A stretch of 64,000 nucleotides of DNA, taken from assembly GCA_024509875.1 (NCBI GenBank), contig JAMPIV010018783.1, positions 248,001 to 312,000 on the forward strand. Direction: 5' to 3'. Below, in pieces: positions 1-11,461 of this stretch. Made by a program: the position numbers and the translations under genes. This DNA comes from Oreohelix idahoensis. Its lineage: Eukaryota; Mollusca; Gastropoda; Stylommatophora; Oreohelicidae. The notes beneath the pieces are model-generated. The model was not told where the DNA came from. It did not search any database and worked only from the letters and a program-made list of their open reading frames with translations. Positions within the stretch are counted from its first letter, which is position 1, and the number at the start of each line of letters is the position of its first letter.

Positions 1-3000
1 CTGCAGCAACAACCGGTACAAGCACACATGGATGCTGTGGTTCAGGCTTCCTGTAAGGAGACTAGCTTTCACTGATGGCGCTATGCTGCAGCAACAACCG
101 GTACAAGCACACATGGATGCTGTGGTTCAGGCTTCCAGTAAGGAGACTAGCTTTCACTGATGGCGCTATGCTGCAGCAACAACCGGTACAAGCACACATG
201 GATGCTGTGGTTCAGGCTTCCTGTAAGGAGACTAGCTTTCACTGATGGCGCTATGCTGCAGCAACAACCGGTACAAGCACACATGGATGCTGTGGTTCAG
301 GCTTCCTGTAAGGAGACTAGCTTTCACTGATGGCGCTATGCTGCAGCAACAACCGGTACAAGCACACATGGATGCTGTGGTTCAGGCTTCCTGTAAGGAG
401 ACTAGCTTTCACTGATGGCGCTATGCTGCAGCAACAACCGGTACAAGCACACATGGATGCTGTGGTTCAGGCTTCCTGTAAGGAGACTAGCTTTCACTGA
501 TGGCGCTATGCTGCAGCAACAACCGGTACAAGCACACATGGATGCTGTGGTTCAGGCTTCATGTAAGGAGACTAGCTTTCACTGATGGCGCTATGCTGCA
601 GCAACAACCGGTACAAGCACACATGGATGCTGTGGTTCAGGCTTCATGTAAGGAGACTAGCTTTCACTGATGGCGCTATGCTGCAGCAACAACCGGTACA
701 AGCACACATGGATGCTGTGGTTCAGGCTTCCTGTAAGGAGACTAGCTTTCACTGATGGGCGCTATGATGCTGTGGTTGCTGCAGCAACAACCGGTACAAG
801 CACACATGGATGCTGTGGTTCAGGCTTCCATGTGTGCTTGTACCGGTTCTTGCTTTCACTGATGGAGCTATGCTGCAGCAAGAACCGGTACAAGCACACA
901 TGGATGCTGTGGTTCAGGCTTCATGTAAGGAGACTAGCTTTCACTGATGGCGCTATGCTGCAGCAACAACCGGTACAAGCACACATGGATGCTGTGGTTC
1001 AGGCTTCCAGTAAGGAGACTAGCTTTCACTGATGGCGCTATGCTGCAGCAACAACCGGTACAAGCACACATGGATGCTGTGGTTCAGGCTTCCAGTGAGG
1101 AGACTAGCTTTCACTGATGGCGCTATGCTGCAGCAACAACCGGTACAAGCACACATGGATGCTGTGGTTCAGGCTTCCAGTAAGGAGACTAGCTTTCACT
1201 GATGGCGCTATGCTGCAGCAACAACCGGTACAAGCACACATGGATGCTGTGGTTCAGGCTTCATGTGGTTCAGGCTTCCATGTATGAGACTAGCTTTCAC
1301 TGATGGCGCTATGCTGCAGCAACAACCGGTACAAGCACACATGGATGCTGTGGTTCAGGCTTCCAGTAAGGAGACTAGCTTTCACTGATGGCGCTATGCT
1401 GCAGCAACAACCGGTACAAGCACACATGGATGCTGTGGTTCAGGCTTCATGTAAGGAGACTAGCTTTCACTGATGGCGCTATGCTGCAGCAACAACCGGT
1501 ACAAGCACACATGGATGCTGTGGTTCAGGCTTCCTGTAAGGAGACTAGCTTTCACTGATGGCGCTATGCTGCAGCAACAACCGGTACAAGCACACATGGA
1601 TGCTGTGGTTCAGGCTTCCAGTAAGGAGACTAGCTTTCACTGATGGCGCTATGCTGCAGCAACAACCGGTACAAGCACACATGGATGCTGTGGTTCAGGC
1701 TTCCAGTGAGGAGACTAGCTTTCACTGATGGCGCTATGCTGCAGCAACAACCGGTACAAGCACACATGGATGCTGTGGTTCAGGCTTCCAGTGAGGAGAC
1801 TAGCTTTCACTGATGGCGCTATGCTGCAGCAACAACCGGTACAAGCACACATGGATGCTGTGGTTCAGGCTTCCTGTAAGGAGACTAGCTTTCACTGATG
1901 GCGCTATGCTGCAGCAACAACCGGTACAAGCACACATGGATGCTGTGGTTCAGGCTTCCTGTAAGGAGACTAGCTTTCACTGATGGCGCTATGCCACTGA
2001 TGGAGCTATGCTGCAGCAACAACCGGTACAAGCACACATGGATGCTGTGGTTCAGGCTTCCTGTAAGGAGACTAGCTTTCACTGATGGCGCTATGCTGCA
2101 GCAACAACCGGTACAAGCACACATGGATGCTGTGGTTCAGGCTTCCTGTAAGGAGACTAGCTTTCACTGATGGCGCTATGCTGCAGCAACAACCGGTACA
2201 AGCACACATGGATGCTGTGGTTCAGGCTTCCTGTAAGGAGACTAGCTTTCACTGATGGCGCTATGCTGCAGCAACAACCGGTACAAGCACACATGGATGC
2301 TGTGGTTCAGATGGCGCTATGCTGCAGCAACAACCGGTCACTGTAAGGAGACTAGCTTTCACTGATGGCGCTATGCTGCAGCAACAACCGGTACAAGCAC
2401 ACATGGATGCTGTGGTTCAGGCTTCATGTAAGGAGACTAGCTTTCACTGATGGCGCTATGCTGCAGCAACAACCGGTACAAGCACACATGGATGCTGTGG
2501 TTCAGGCTTCCTGTAAGGAGACTAGCTTTCACTGATGGCGCTATGCTGCAGCAACAACCGGTACAAGCACACATGGATGCTGTGGTTCAGGCTTCATGTA
2601 AGGAGACTAGCTTTCACTGATGGCGCTATGCTGCAGCAACAACCGGTACAAGCACACATGGGATGCTGTGTGGTTCATGGGCTTCTGTAAGGAGACTAGC
2701 TTTCACTGATGGCGCTATGCTGCAGCAACAACCGGTACAAGCACACATGGATGCTGTGGTTCAGGCTTCCTGTAAGGAGACTAGCTTTCACTGATGGCGC
2801 TATGCTGCAGCAACAACCGGTACAAGCACACATGGATGCTGTGGTTCAGGCTTCATGTAAGGAGACTAGCTTTCACTGATGGCGCTATGCTGCAGCAACA
2901 ACCGGTACAAGCACACATGGATGGATGCTGTGGTTCAGGCTTCATGTAAGGAGACTAGCTTTCACTGATGGCGCTATGCTGCAGCAACAACCGGTACAAG

Positions 3001-4357
3001 CACACATGGATGCTGTGGTTCAGGCTTCCTGTAAGGAGACTAGCTTTCACTGATGGCGCTATGCTGCAGCAACAACCGGTACAAGCACACATGGATGCTG
3101 TGGTTCAGGCTTCATGTAAGGAGACTAGCTTTCACTGATGGCGCTATGCTGCAGCAACAACCGGTACAAGCACACATGGATGCTGTGGTTCAGGCTTCAT
3201 GTAAGGAGACTAGCTTTCACTGATGGCGCTATGCTGCAGCAACAACCGGTACAAGCACACATGGATGCTGTGGTTCAGGCTTCCTGTAAGGAGACTAGCT
3301 TTCACTGATGGCGCTATGCTGCAGCAACAACCGGTACAAGCACACATGGATGCTGTGGTTCAGGCTTCATGTAAGGAGACTAGCTTTCACTGATGGCGCT
3401 ATGCTGCAGCAACAACCGGTACAAGCACACATGGATGCTGTGGTTCAGGCTTCCTGTAAGGAGACTAGCTTTCACTGATGGCGCTATGCTGCAGCAACAA
3501 CCGGTACAAGCACACATGGATGCTGTGGTTCAGGCTTCCTGTAAGGAGACTAGCTTTCACTGATGGCGCTATGCTGCAGCAACAACCGGTACAAGCACAC
3601 ATGGATGCTGTGGTTCAGGCTTCATGTAAGGAGACTAGCTTTCACTGATGGCGCTATGCTGCAGCAACAACCGGTACAAGCACACATGGATGCTGTGGTT
3701 CAGGCTTCCTGTAAGGAGACTAGCTTTCACTGATGGCGCTATGCTGCAGCAACAACCGGTACAAGCACACATGGATGCTGTGGTTCAGGCTTCCTGTAAG
3801 GAGACTAGCTTTCACTGATGGCGCTATGCTGCAGCAACAACCGGTACAAGCACACATGGATGCTGTGGTTCAGGCTTCCTGTAAGGAGACTAGCTTTCAC
3901 TGATGGCGCTATGCTGCAGCAACAACCGGTACAAGCACACATGGATGCTGTGGTTCAGGCTTCCTGTAAGGAGACTAGCTTTCACTGATGGCGCTATGCT
4001 GCAGCAACAACCGGTACAAGCACACATGGATGCTGTGGTTCAGGCTTCCTGTAAGGAGACTAGCTTTCACTGATGGCGCTATGCTGCAGCAACAACCGGT
4101 ACAAGCACACATGGATGCTGTGGTTCAGGCTTCCAGTGAGGAGACTAGCTTTCACTGATGGCGCTATGCTGCAGCAACAACCGGTACAAGCACACATAAA
4201 TGCTGTGGTTCAGGCTTCCAGTGAGGAGACTAGCTTTCACTGATGGAGCTATGCTGCAGCAACAACCGGTACAAGCACACATGGATGCTGTGGTTCAGGC
4301 TTCCTGTAAGGAGACTAGCTTTCACTGATGGAGCTATGCTGCAGCAACAATCGGTAC
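1..4357. repeat. 85-bp satellite array, about 51 units
   Basis: Head-to-tail repeat with a period of exactly 85 bp; each unit carries CTGCAG, ACCGGT and the phrase ACATGGATGCTGTGGTTCAG. Units differ mainly at one variable site after GGCTTC (CTGTAAG, CAGTAAG, ATGTAAG or CAGTGAG), and these variants are interspersed, which suggests ongoing homogenisation. A few units have small indels (around 760-850, 1260, 1990, 2310, 2660, 2920). The array starts outside the window and decays at 4330-4357. Open frames across it are repeat artefacts with no gene features. The unit core resembles a dispersed element seen at 29.4, 30.8, 38.0 and 63.2 kb. Confidence 0.97.
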
Positions 4358-4950
4358 AAAGAGGTTGTTTGTTTTAATTTGTTTACCGCGCTGATGAACA
4401 GAGTTTAGTAGGCCTTTCCCTTTTCCCGCCTGAGAGTATCTCGTGTAGTTGGATTTGGTAAAAACAGGACAACACCTTTTTGAACCAGAAGACCCTATGT
4501 CTTGATCGTGTGTCATTCCCAGCTAACTTATACATTAATTGGGAAGGTGAAGGTCTGATGATGTTCTTACAATACATATAACTTACGGCAAGTGAAAGTC
4601 AAATATCTAACTGGAAACACTTGGCCTTTATACCCTTCCCCATGAATATTATTTTTGTTTGGTGATTTTGTTTGGTTTGTTTTGTTTTATCTTGTTTTTG
4701 CTTGTTTAGGGTTTTTTTTAAACATACAAGCAAAACTGGTAATTTTGATTTGCCATATTTACAATGATTTGACAGATGTGATGCCACTTTCCCGTATAGG
4801 CAGTTATTCATCTTCACCATATATCCTAATTATAACCCATCAGAGGGTGAACGGGATATGTTTCATCATTAAAAGAAAAAAATATTTAAAAAATACTTAC
4901 TGTTAGTTTCTTCCAATATGTTGATGGTGTACTTCAAAGTTAGCTGGGAA
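4358..4950. other. AT-rich spacer, no gene seen
   Basis: Unique-looking sequence between the satellite and the 3' end of LINE-A. It contains T-rich runs (TTTTGTTTGG-like) but no recognisable coding, RNA or transposon signal. Confidence 0.6.
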
Positions 4951-5538
4951 TCTTCTTCTTTGATCCTTAGCCGCCGACCGTCAAAGCAGTCAGTGGCCAT
5001 CACGCCTAGTGGCGTCTTGTAGGGCAACAACAAATTGATTCCCCTTTGCTCGGTCGGCGGCCATCCTTCGTACAGTGCCCCAACTCTGGTTCATTCTTTG
5101 CATCTCAGGCTCCACAGTCCTCCGCCAGGTTGTTTTTGGTCGGCCTCTCTTTCGTTTTCCTTCAGTTGTCCAAAGCATAGCTGCTCTTGTGATGGCATCG
5201 GGGTCTCTTCTGAGGACATGGCCAACCCAGCTCCAGCGTCTGCCAGCTATGATGGTGTGCATGTCCTCTTGCTTGCTCCGAGTAAGCAGATCTTGGTTGG
5301 TGATGGTATTCGGCCAAAAGATTCGGTGAATTTTTCTTAGGCATGTTGTGTGAAAAGAGGACAATTTCGACATTTCCTTCTCCAGCATTCCGCACCATAG
5401 AGAAGCACAGAAAGCACACAACTCTGATATACTCGTAATCTTAATTTTGTGCTTGTGCTGTATTGGGAGGACTTCCAGATGTTGTTTAGGCTAAAAAAGG
5501 CTGTTCTTGCCTTATTCATTCTGATGTTGATGTCTTTG
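4951..5538 (-). pseudogene. LINE-A 3' segment: RT C-terminal region and 3' end
   Basis: Minus-strand remains of an RTE-like non-LTR retrotransposon. The frames encode the region downstream of the RT palm, with motifs such as LLYGAECW, GHVLRRDP and GKRKRGRPKTTWRRT, ending in WNQFVVALQDATR. The coding is split over frames by indels (two overlapping frames at 5337-5519 and 4990-5421). The element ends at about 4951 with a (GAA)n tail on the coding strand; a short tandem-repeat tail instead of poly(A) is usual for RTE-type elements. At 5538 the sequence is cut by an insertion and resumes at 7611; CTTTG is duplicated at the two sides. A second copy of the same region lies at 25767-26411. Confidence 0.85.
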
Positions 5539-5748
5539 TGTCGTAGATTTTTGATAGGGGAATTAAGACTTGGGGTTGGTCCCTTCTGAATAGATTAGAA
5601 TAAGTGATAGCCACAGTGAGAGATAATAATAGAAATAGATTTCCACGAGTGAGATGGTAGAAATTTATAGAGGCTGTCCCTGAAATCGAGAATCTTCTCT
5701 CTTTCAGCCTATCTTCTACAACAGATCTAGAGGAGTCAGACAGTCTAT

Positions 5749-5830
<82 letters not shown>

Positions 5831-7610
5831 ACTCACGTGCACACACACACAAGTGACGACAGTTAGACGCACAGACGTGGAAAAACTATAACAATGATTA
5901 TATAGATATTTTGGAACGAGCTGACCGACACGCTGATTAAGTTTAAGTGAATTTTTAATTATCATCAGAAAATTCCATCACAACACATAAAAATTACATC
6001 AAGCATATACAAATAGTCTTAAAGTCAATGAATTGCTACAAGAATGATAGACCCATAGGTATGATCTTTTCCCTCGATGTATAGCCCACAGTCCTGTTAG
6101 AAGAAAAGTGATAGCCCCAAAGAGTCACGGATACATATGCTATAGTCTAAGATTTCCCTTTAAAGGTATGAACAGACTTTGATACTCTGATCTATCCTAA
6201 GGAAAATATTGTTAGCAACAAAAACTTGCATAAAGAAATATAAGACAGCAAAATGGGTGCCAAAATACAACAATAAAGGAATCACTCAGTCCTGCATTCA
6301 CTCTATTCAGTCAGCCGTGATCACTAACTTGCATTCGTACTTACAGCTTTGGTAGCAACTTTTGGAAAAACAATTTTTAGGACATGCACATACAGAATCT
6401 CCAGGGTAGTCTTGGCCAAGGGAACCCCAGTCCCGCAAAGATAGGTTGAATCCACTACTTCAGGGAACGTTTCCTTGGTTATTCTTATGTTAGGATATCT
6501 GTTTATGTCACATTAAAATTGACCAGGCACGAACGTTAACAGCGAGCAAAGTGTCAATAGCTTAGATTTCTAGTAACTATGAATGTCAGTCGGTGCCTTC
6601 TCTCAGTATAGGACTTTATTTGGTCACACCACCACTAGTCAAAACTCCGTCGGAATGTTACTGATAGTAATATTTTACTTGCCACAAGGGCTGAAATGTA
6701 CTTGAGTTTTTTTCTCAGGAAGAATTAAATCTGGCTCGATGGGCCCGTTACTTCACTTAATCTTAAAGTTCATGTAATGGGTACTCTGTCGTTCTGGATG
6801 CCAGCGCAATGCCAGACAGGTTTTACTTTATACACCCAAGTCTTTAAGAAAAAAATGTTTTTGTTCTTCACAGATGTTTCTCAGTACTAAAATGCTGGTA
6901 GAGTTGGGCTACCCCAGTTTCACTCCACACAGAACTACAGACTAACACCATGAACTAGAATCATTCAATATAAGGGTATTCCAGAACTCGGCAAAAATGT
7001 CGAGAAACTAGGACGTCGCAATACACAAGAGATTTCCTAGCACTAGCGATCTGTCTACTGCAACTGGAGGATGACTGAATGAAATCAAGTCCAAACTGCG
7101 GGGTAGATATATGAAACAGACAAAGGATCCCACGCTATTACGAAAACCCGAAATAGCGCCGGTCTGTCTCTCTCTCCCCTCTCTCTCTTAACACTTCACA
7201 TTAACGTAAACGCTGGCCATAACTGCCAAAACGCGTCTTCACACCTACTACGACATGTCTCATTTCTGAGCGATGCAAATTGGCGCCTTCCACACCTCAC
7301 GCCGAGAAACTAGCCGAAGAAAAACTCGTGTCAGATGAAAATGTAGACAAATGTCTGCTCTCTATGTCTGTCGAGACGAATTCTCACACTATTTCGTTCA
7401 CATCCAGGGACTGACATCTTACGCAATAAAATGCGTTACTAGTATGAGAAAAGAAACGGTAGCAGAAGTCAGAATGGGAAAGTAATATTTTGTCGCAAAC
7501 GAACGATTGCGAAAAACAGGAAAAGGAAAAAGAGCGATAATAAAGTAGAGGACACAGGTAGAAAAGAAAAGAATATAGAAAATTTATTGATCATAAATCT
7601 CTATGCGACA
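5539..7610. mobile_element. TG...CA element with 5-bp TSD, probable solo LTR
   Basis: A 2072-bp block inserted in the LINE-A reading frame. It begins TGTCGTAGATTT and ends AAATCTCTATGCGACA, so its ends are imperfect inverted repeats that begin TG and end CA, and the host sequence CTTTG is repeated on both sides (5534-5538, 7611-7615). Joining the flanks brings LINE-A back into a colinear order, as judged from the uninterrupted copy at 25767-26411. There is no coding region longer than a chance frame. TG...CA ends with a 5-bp duplication fit a solo LTR left by LTR-LTR recombination. A non-autonomous DNA transposon is the alternative. It contains a (TA)n tract. Confidence 0.65.
5752..5828. repeat. 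(TA)n microsatellite
   Basis: Nearly perfect TA dinucleotide run of about 77 bp. It lies inside the probable solo LTR. The tyrosine-isoleucine frame across it is an artefact. Confidence 0.97.
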
Positions 7611-8211
7611 CTTTGCCTGCCCCGCCGTCTGGTGTTACTATGCATCCTAGGTATGTGAAGGTGTCTGTCTGTACCAGTTGCTGATTCCTTACTGATATGG
7701 GCTCAGGGTTGCTCACATTGAGCGTCATGACCTCTGACTTCTTTAAATTGATGTTCAAGCCCACCTGCTGGCTAAACTTATTAAGTCTATCCGTTTTTTC
7801 CTGGATGTGTTGATGTGAATGTGCTAGTAGTGCAATGTCATCTGCATATTCCAGATCTTCCAATGTAGAAAATGTAGTCTATCTTATTCCTCTTGGACTG
7901 CCTTCTGTTGTCTGGCGCATCACCCAATCTATGACTGTTAAAAATAGAGTAGTTGATAAGGGGCATCCCTGTCGTACTCCTGTCTTCACCTCAAAGGTTA
8001 GGTTGCTTTGCCCAACACTACACGTAAAGTTGGCATAGAGGCTTTTTATGATTGACACTATGCAGCTTGGAATTCCATAAGCCCTCAGTATTTTCCATAA
8101 ACTGTCCCTATGTATGCTGTCAAAAGCCTTTTCAAAATCAACGAAATTAATGTACAGCTGTCTTTGCCATTCTGAGCACTGCTCTATAATGTTCCTGAGA
8201 GTGAATATATG
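7611..8211 (-). pseudogene. LINE-A middle segment: RT palm with YADD
   Basis: Minus-strand continuation of LINE-A. It encodes RT palm sequence including LEYADDIALLAHS (catalytic YADD box) and the downstream TYLGCIVTPDGG motif near the insertion edge at 7611. Towards 8211 it encodes the FVDFEKAFDS finger-palm motif in other frames, so the copy is frameshifted. It stops at the 5' edge of the gypsy element (8212) and continues at 16496. The flanking ATATG is the gypsy target duplication. Confidence 0.85.
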
Positions 8212-8728
8212 TGTTGATGTATATACGTTTCCATGCTGATACTTTGTTTTTCCGACTAGAGTTACTTGCCCTTATGGGAACTCTTCTGCTTACCTACTTC
8301 TTCCTACTTCCTGTTTCTAAGATGGTCGATTAAACATGTCGTTATGTATTTAGTGTGTTCGCCTTCGTGATTATGCGCAAATAACGCTGTGAAAACCCAA
8401 CGCCCTAATATCTGGCCTTTGGCTAGGATCATGTGTCTAGACACAGGGACCGGTACAGTGACATTCATGTGTCATTAGGTCCCTTGTGTGAGAACACAGA
8501 GGATCACTACAGTGACACAGTTTGTCATTGGGGCTTCTTGTGTTGGGACATGTGGTCTTGACCTGAGCCGGGTTTGGGGTGGGTGCCAATGCGACCTCAT
8601 GGGAGGAAAAAATATGCGACCTCATGCGAGGAAAAAAAAAAAAACTTCGTGATGTGAGAATATATGACAGCCAGCCACGTCTCATTATATCTTACAATAC
8701 TTACTACACACGATGGTAAATATCAACA
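8212..8728 (+). repeat. Gypsy-1 5' LTR
   Basis: Starts TGTTGATG and ends ATCAACA (7-bp inverted ends). It is 517 bp against 248 bp of matching sequence in the 3' LTR; the difference is a block at 8376-8644 absent from the 3' LTR. Confidence 0.93.
8376..8644 (+). mobile_element. 269-bp A-tailed insertion private to the 5' LTR
   Basis: The 3' LTR reads straight from GTGATTATG into TTTCGTGATGTGAG, whereas the 5' LTR has 269 extra bases at that point, ending in a run of twelve A. That layout suggests a retroposed sequence. No tRNA-like A/B box and no clear target duplication are visible, so the class is open. Deletion from the 3' LTR is less likely because of the A-tail. Confidence 0.6.
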
Positions 8729-8742
8729 TGGTGGCAGCGGTG
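8729..8742 (+). promoter_or_regulatory. Gypsy-1 primer-binding site
   Basis: TGGTGGCAGCGGTG follows the LTR end directly. TGG at the start matches the CCA end of a tRNA, as expected for minus-strand priming. The tRNA was not identified. Confidence 0.7.
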
Positions 8743-8861
8743 TTTATTTCTACAGAATTCGAACTATTCTGCTGAAAATCTTGTAAAACGTGTGCTGACG
8801 TCATTAGACTTGAGGTGAGATTACTGGTTATTGCTTGCATACCATTATTAGACATTTCGTC

Positions 8862-9596
8862 ATGGCAGAACGGCCCTTATTTCGGTTACCACCCTGCCTA
8901 GACATAAATAACGTCGAACCAGACGCATTTCGTAAATGGAGACGACAGTTAGAACTATACATGCATGCATCAGAGGTGGCGTCCAAACCTGATTCTGTTC
9001 GGGCGGCCATTATTCTACACTGTGCTGGACCTCAAGCTGTTGAAATTTTTGATCAACTTGCAGAGGAAGGAGACCTCTCTAATCCTACTAAAATTCTCGA
9101 TTTGCTCCAGAACCACTGCAGCTCACGAAGCAATGAAGTATTACATACGTTCAGATTCTGGAACACACCTCTTCAAGATCCTTTTAATTCCTTTTTGACT
9201 GAGCTGAGAACTAAGGCAGATTTGTGCAACTTCAACGACAAGGATCGTATGATAAGAGACAAAATTGTCTTTACTGTTAACAAAAGGTTACAAGAGAAGC
9301 TCTTGAGAGAAGCTGACCTCGATCTAAAGAAAGCCATTCACATATGCAGAGTCTTCGAGCAAACTGGAAAAGACATAAGAGAGATGAATAATACAGTACA
9401 ACCTTCTGAAGCAAGGGTTGAAAAGGTACAGAAAAAATCACCCAACCATAAACCTCCCAAGAGAGACACTGGGCATGCTGCTGGTAAAGCCTGTCAAAGT
9501 AACACTGACAGTGGGTACTTTGAACCTAGAAAGGAGTGTCATTACTGTGGACAGAAACATCCATTGATTAAGAAAAAGTGTCCTGCATGGGGAAGT
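8862..9596 (+). pseudogene. Gypsy-1 gag
   Basis: Gag polyprotein. The ATG at 8862 was chosen because MAERPLFRLPPCLD follows it and no earlier ATG is in frame. The N-terminal two thirds are capsid-like (FRKWRRQLELYMHASE; FWNTPLQDPFNSFLTELRT). The end carries a first zinc knuckle CHYCGQKHPLIKKKC. Immediately after this the reading must change frame to reach a second knuckle CSNCGGRNHFKVKC, as if one base had been lost within TGGGGAAG (around 9590). Many Mag-like elements keep both knuckles in one frame, so this looks like damage rather than programmed frameshifting. Confidence 0.88.
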
Positions 9597-11460
9597 TTTG
9601 CTCAAATTGTGGGGGAAGAAACCATTTCAAAGTTAAATGCAAGAAAATTCACACTGTTCACACAGAGTCAGTGGAAGATTCTGAAGTTTTTCTTAACTGT
9701 GTGAAGTCTAGTAAAGCTTGTACATCTGCACAACTCATTGTCAATGGAAAAATGGTAAAATTTCAGCTAGATACAGCAGCTGATGTGAATACAATCTGTC
9801 AACGCTTTGTGATGCAAGAACAATTGTTACCCACTAAACAGAGGCTTGTTATGTGGAATGGTACTAAGATGACTCCACTGGGAGAAGTTCTATTAACTGC
9901 TGAGAATCCTAAGACTGGGACAAAACACAATATAAGGTTTACTGTTGTGAAAAATAGATTCACATGTTTGCTGGGCAACAACACACTGCAGGATCTACAG
10001 TTTGTGACAGTCAACACAAACAAATTTATTGCTAAGGTGGCTACTGACAGTTTAGATAATGATCATAACTCTGATAACCATCTAGGTGTCCTGGGTAAAG
10101 CTGTGTTGCATATCGATCCTAATATTCGTCCAAAGGCACTGCCGTGCAGAAAAATACCATTTTCACTTAAGAGCAAGGTAAAGTCAGAGCTTCAAAATCT
10201 AATGAACAGAGGTATATTAATACCAGTAGAGGAACCGACTGAATGGGTTAACCAAATGGCTGTTGTTGAAAAGTCTGATGGTTCTTTAAGAATATGCATT
10301 GATCCTAGACCCCTGAATGAGGCTTTGCAGAGAGAGCATTACAGATTACCAACTTTGGATGATGTATTGCTTGAACTCAATAATGCCAAGATTTTCACAA
10401 AGCTGGATATCAAGGAAGCATTCTGGCATATCAAACTTGATGAGAAGTCTAGTAAACTTACAACAATGATCACACCTTATGGTAGGTTCAGATGGTCTAG
10501 ATTACCATTTAGCTTGAATGTAAGCAGTGAAATTTTCCAGAGGCATCTAGCACAAGCTCTTGAAGGTCTTCGTGATTGCATCAATGTTGCTGATGACATA
10601 GTTATTGCAGGTTGTGGATCAAACAGACAGCAAGCAATTAAGGACCATGATCTGAAGCTCAAAGCACTGAAACATAGGTGTAAAGAGAAAGGCATTAAAC
10701 TGAATGACGCTAAAGCTCAAGAGAAGAAAGAAGAAATTACCTTCATGGGTCACCTTATTACTGCTCGAGGTGTTGAACCAGACAAGAAAAAGGTTGAGAC
10801 AATACTAAACATGCCCGTTCCTAAGGACTGTCATGAGGTTCGTAGATTTTGCGGCATGATACAGTATTTAGCAAAGTTTCTCAACAATCTTTCAGAAGTT
10901 CTTCATCCAATAAGAGAACTTACCCGTAAGGATACTCCCTTTATCTGGTCTGCTGAATGCGAACAAGCTTTCAAGAGAGTCAAGAAACTGATTACTTCTA
11001 CTCCAGTACTCGCATACTATGATCCTGATGAATCTTTGTGTATTCAAGTTGATAGTAGCAGCTATGGACTTGGGGCTGTCCTCCTACAAAATGGTCATCC
11101 AATAGAGTTTGCTTCAAGAGCTCTAACTGAAACTGAACAACGCTGGGCTCAAATTGAGAAGGAACTATTAGCTGTTGTATATGGTTTGGAACGCTTTGAC
11201 CAATACACTTATGGAAGGAAAGTTACAGTCATCAACGACCATAAACCTTTGGCAGCCATCGTCAAGAAACCTCTGAGTCAAATTCCTCGAAGACTGCAGA
11301 ATTTACTGATGCGCAGCCATCGATATGACTTTGAATTCCAATGGGTACAAGGTTCCGATCTTCTTATAGCCGACACACTGTCCAGAGTTAGTATTCATAA
11401 TGTCACATTGGATTCCTTAGCTGATAGAGAGAGAGCAGTGCAGGAGCTGATGCACCTGTA
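9590..11460 (+). pseudogene. Gypsy-1 pol: protease, reverse transcriptase, RNase H
   Basis: Starts with the second zinc knuckle, followed by an aspartic protease. The active-site region reads QLDTAADVNTI; DTGA is usual, so the glycine is replaced. RT follows with FTKLDIKEAFWHI, PYGRFRWSRLPF and the active-site box NVADDIVIAG, then GMIQYLAKF. RNase H has QVDSSSYGLGAVLLQ, IEKELLAVVYGLE and INDHKPL. About 627 codons are open, then the frame closes at 11461 (VQELMHL). The protein is lost after that by a frameshift and a stop at the GG-TGA-CC near 11562, probably a former TGG. It would act in the virus-like particle in the cytoplasm. Confidence 0.93.
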
Positions 11461-11461
11461 A

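Noticed and set aside
670..2170. Open frames inside the satellite array
   Set aside because: They repeat the 85-bp unit (phase shift each unit), exist on both strands and have no gene signals.
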